From Flavobacterium sp. I3-2 (GTDB taxonomy: Bacteria > Bacteroidota > Bacteroidia > Flavobacteriales > Flavobacteriaceae): 64,000 nt of DNA. Location: contig NZ_CP058306.1 of assembly GCF_013389595.1 (NCBI RefSeq), positions 3,100,001 through 3,164,000 of the forward strand. Direction: 5' to 3'. Positions within the stretch are counted from its first letter, which is position 1. Every line of letters starts with the position of its first letter. Both the position numbers and the translations under genes were made by a program. The notes under the pieces are model-generated. The model saw only the letters and a list, made by a program, of their open reading frames with translations. It searched no databases and was not told where the DNA came from. Shown here one piece after another: positions 63,934 through 64,000 of the stretch.

Positions 63934-64000
63934 ATTAAAAACAATGTTTAATAAAAAAATATAAACATTATCAAAAATATATTTTAATTTAATAAAAAAA

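Overview
This is AT-rich chromosomal DNA from a member of the Bacteroidota, most likely the family Flavobacteriaceae. The evidence is a T9SS type B protein with a gliding-motility-type C-terminus, a lipoprotein version of TamA (TamL) beside TamB, many short secreted proteins with signal peptides ending in AQ or SQ, LytTR and propeller-type sensor systems, and many promoters with the Bacteroidota -7 element TAnnTTTG. I cannot name the genus from this window. Most of it is ordinary chromosome with small accessory insertions. I see no prophage and no CRISPR array.

Layout. Positions 309-1240 hold a MarR regulator with a DUF2798 membrane protein. A tRNA-Ser(UGA) with a clear promoter and terminator follows at 1748-1832. 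Positions 2203-6308 hold a DUF4291 protein and four small secreted proteins, including a stand-alone SecD-P1-head-like protein and a head-GIN protein. Positions 6424-11710 carry a TonB-like protein with a Gly-Ser tract, an amino acid dehydrogenase, AnmK, an acyl-CoA dehydrogenase and a rhodanese-like protein. Positions 11760-17830 hold a hybrid histidine kinase with receiver and HPt domains and an orphan NtrC-type regulator, with small envelope proteins between. The tamB-tamL operon lies at 17921-25226. A propeller kinase with a LytTR regulator, a peptide-type ABC binding protein, MtaB, a lytic transglycosylase and a T9SS substrate run to 37855. A split YeeE/YedE sulfur transporter follows.

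Positions 39920-41344 are a decayed IS256-type element between two convergent genes. LVIVD lipoproteins, ClpC and several unknown genes follow. One of these, a YARHG protein at 48636-49370, is broken by a single in-frame stop. An HD phosphohydrolase fused to a Pycsar-type membrane effector domain (49382-50563) sits head to head with a very large metallophosphoesterase/outer-membrane-barrel fusion. An IS982-type remnant lies at 54349-54977. The right end has a DUF808 protein, a TPR kinase with a NarL-type regulator (56200-59055), and a DUF3999-like/DUF2339 membrane pair.

The most interesting part is 59056-60020, directly behind the TPR kinase/NarL-type regulator pair. What looks like a gap of about 1.08 kb reads as four tandem small transcription units on the + strand. 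Each has the same operator-like element (consensus TAGCTGNNNNCAGGGATT), a -7 element at a fixed distance of 29-30 nt, and its own hairpin terminator with a GGAAGTG/CACTTCC-type stem. The last two units also share a hairpin with a pyrimidine-rich CCTACCTC loop. My inference is a family of four small RNAs switched on by the adjacent regulator. This rests on sequence pattern alone and has not been tested.
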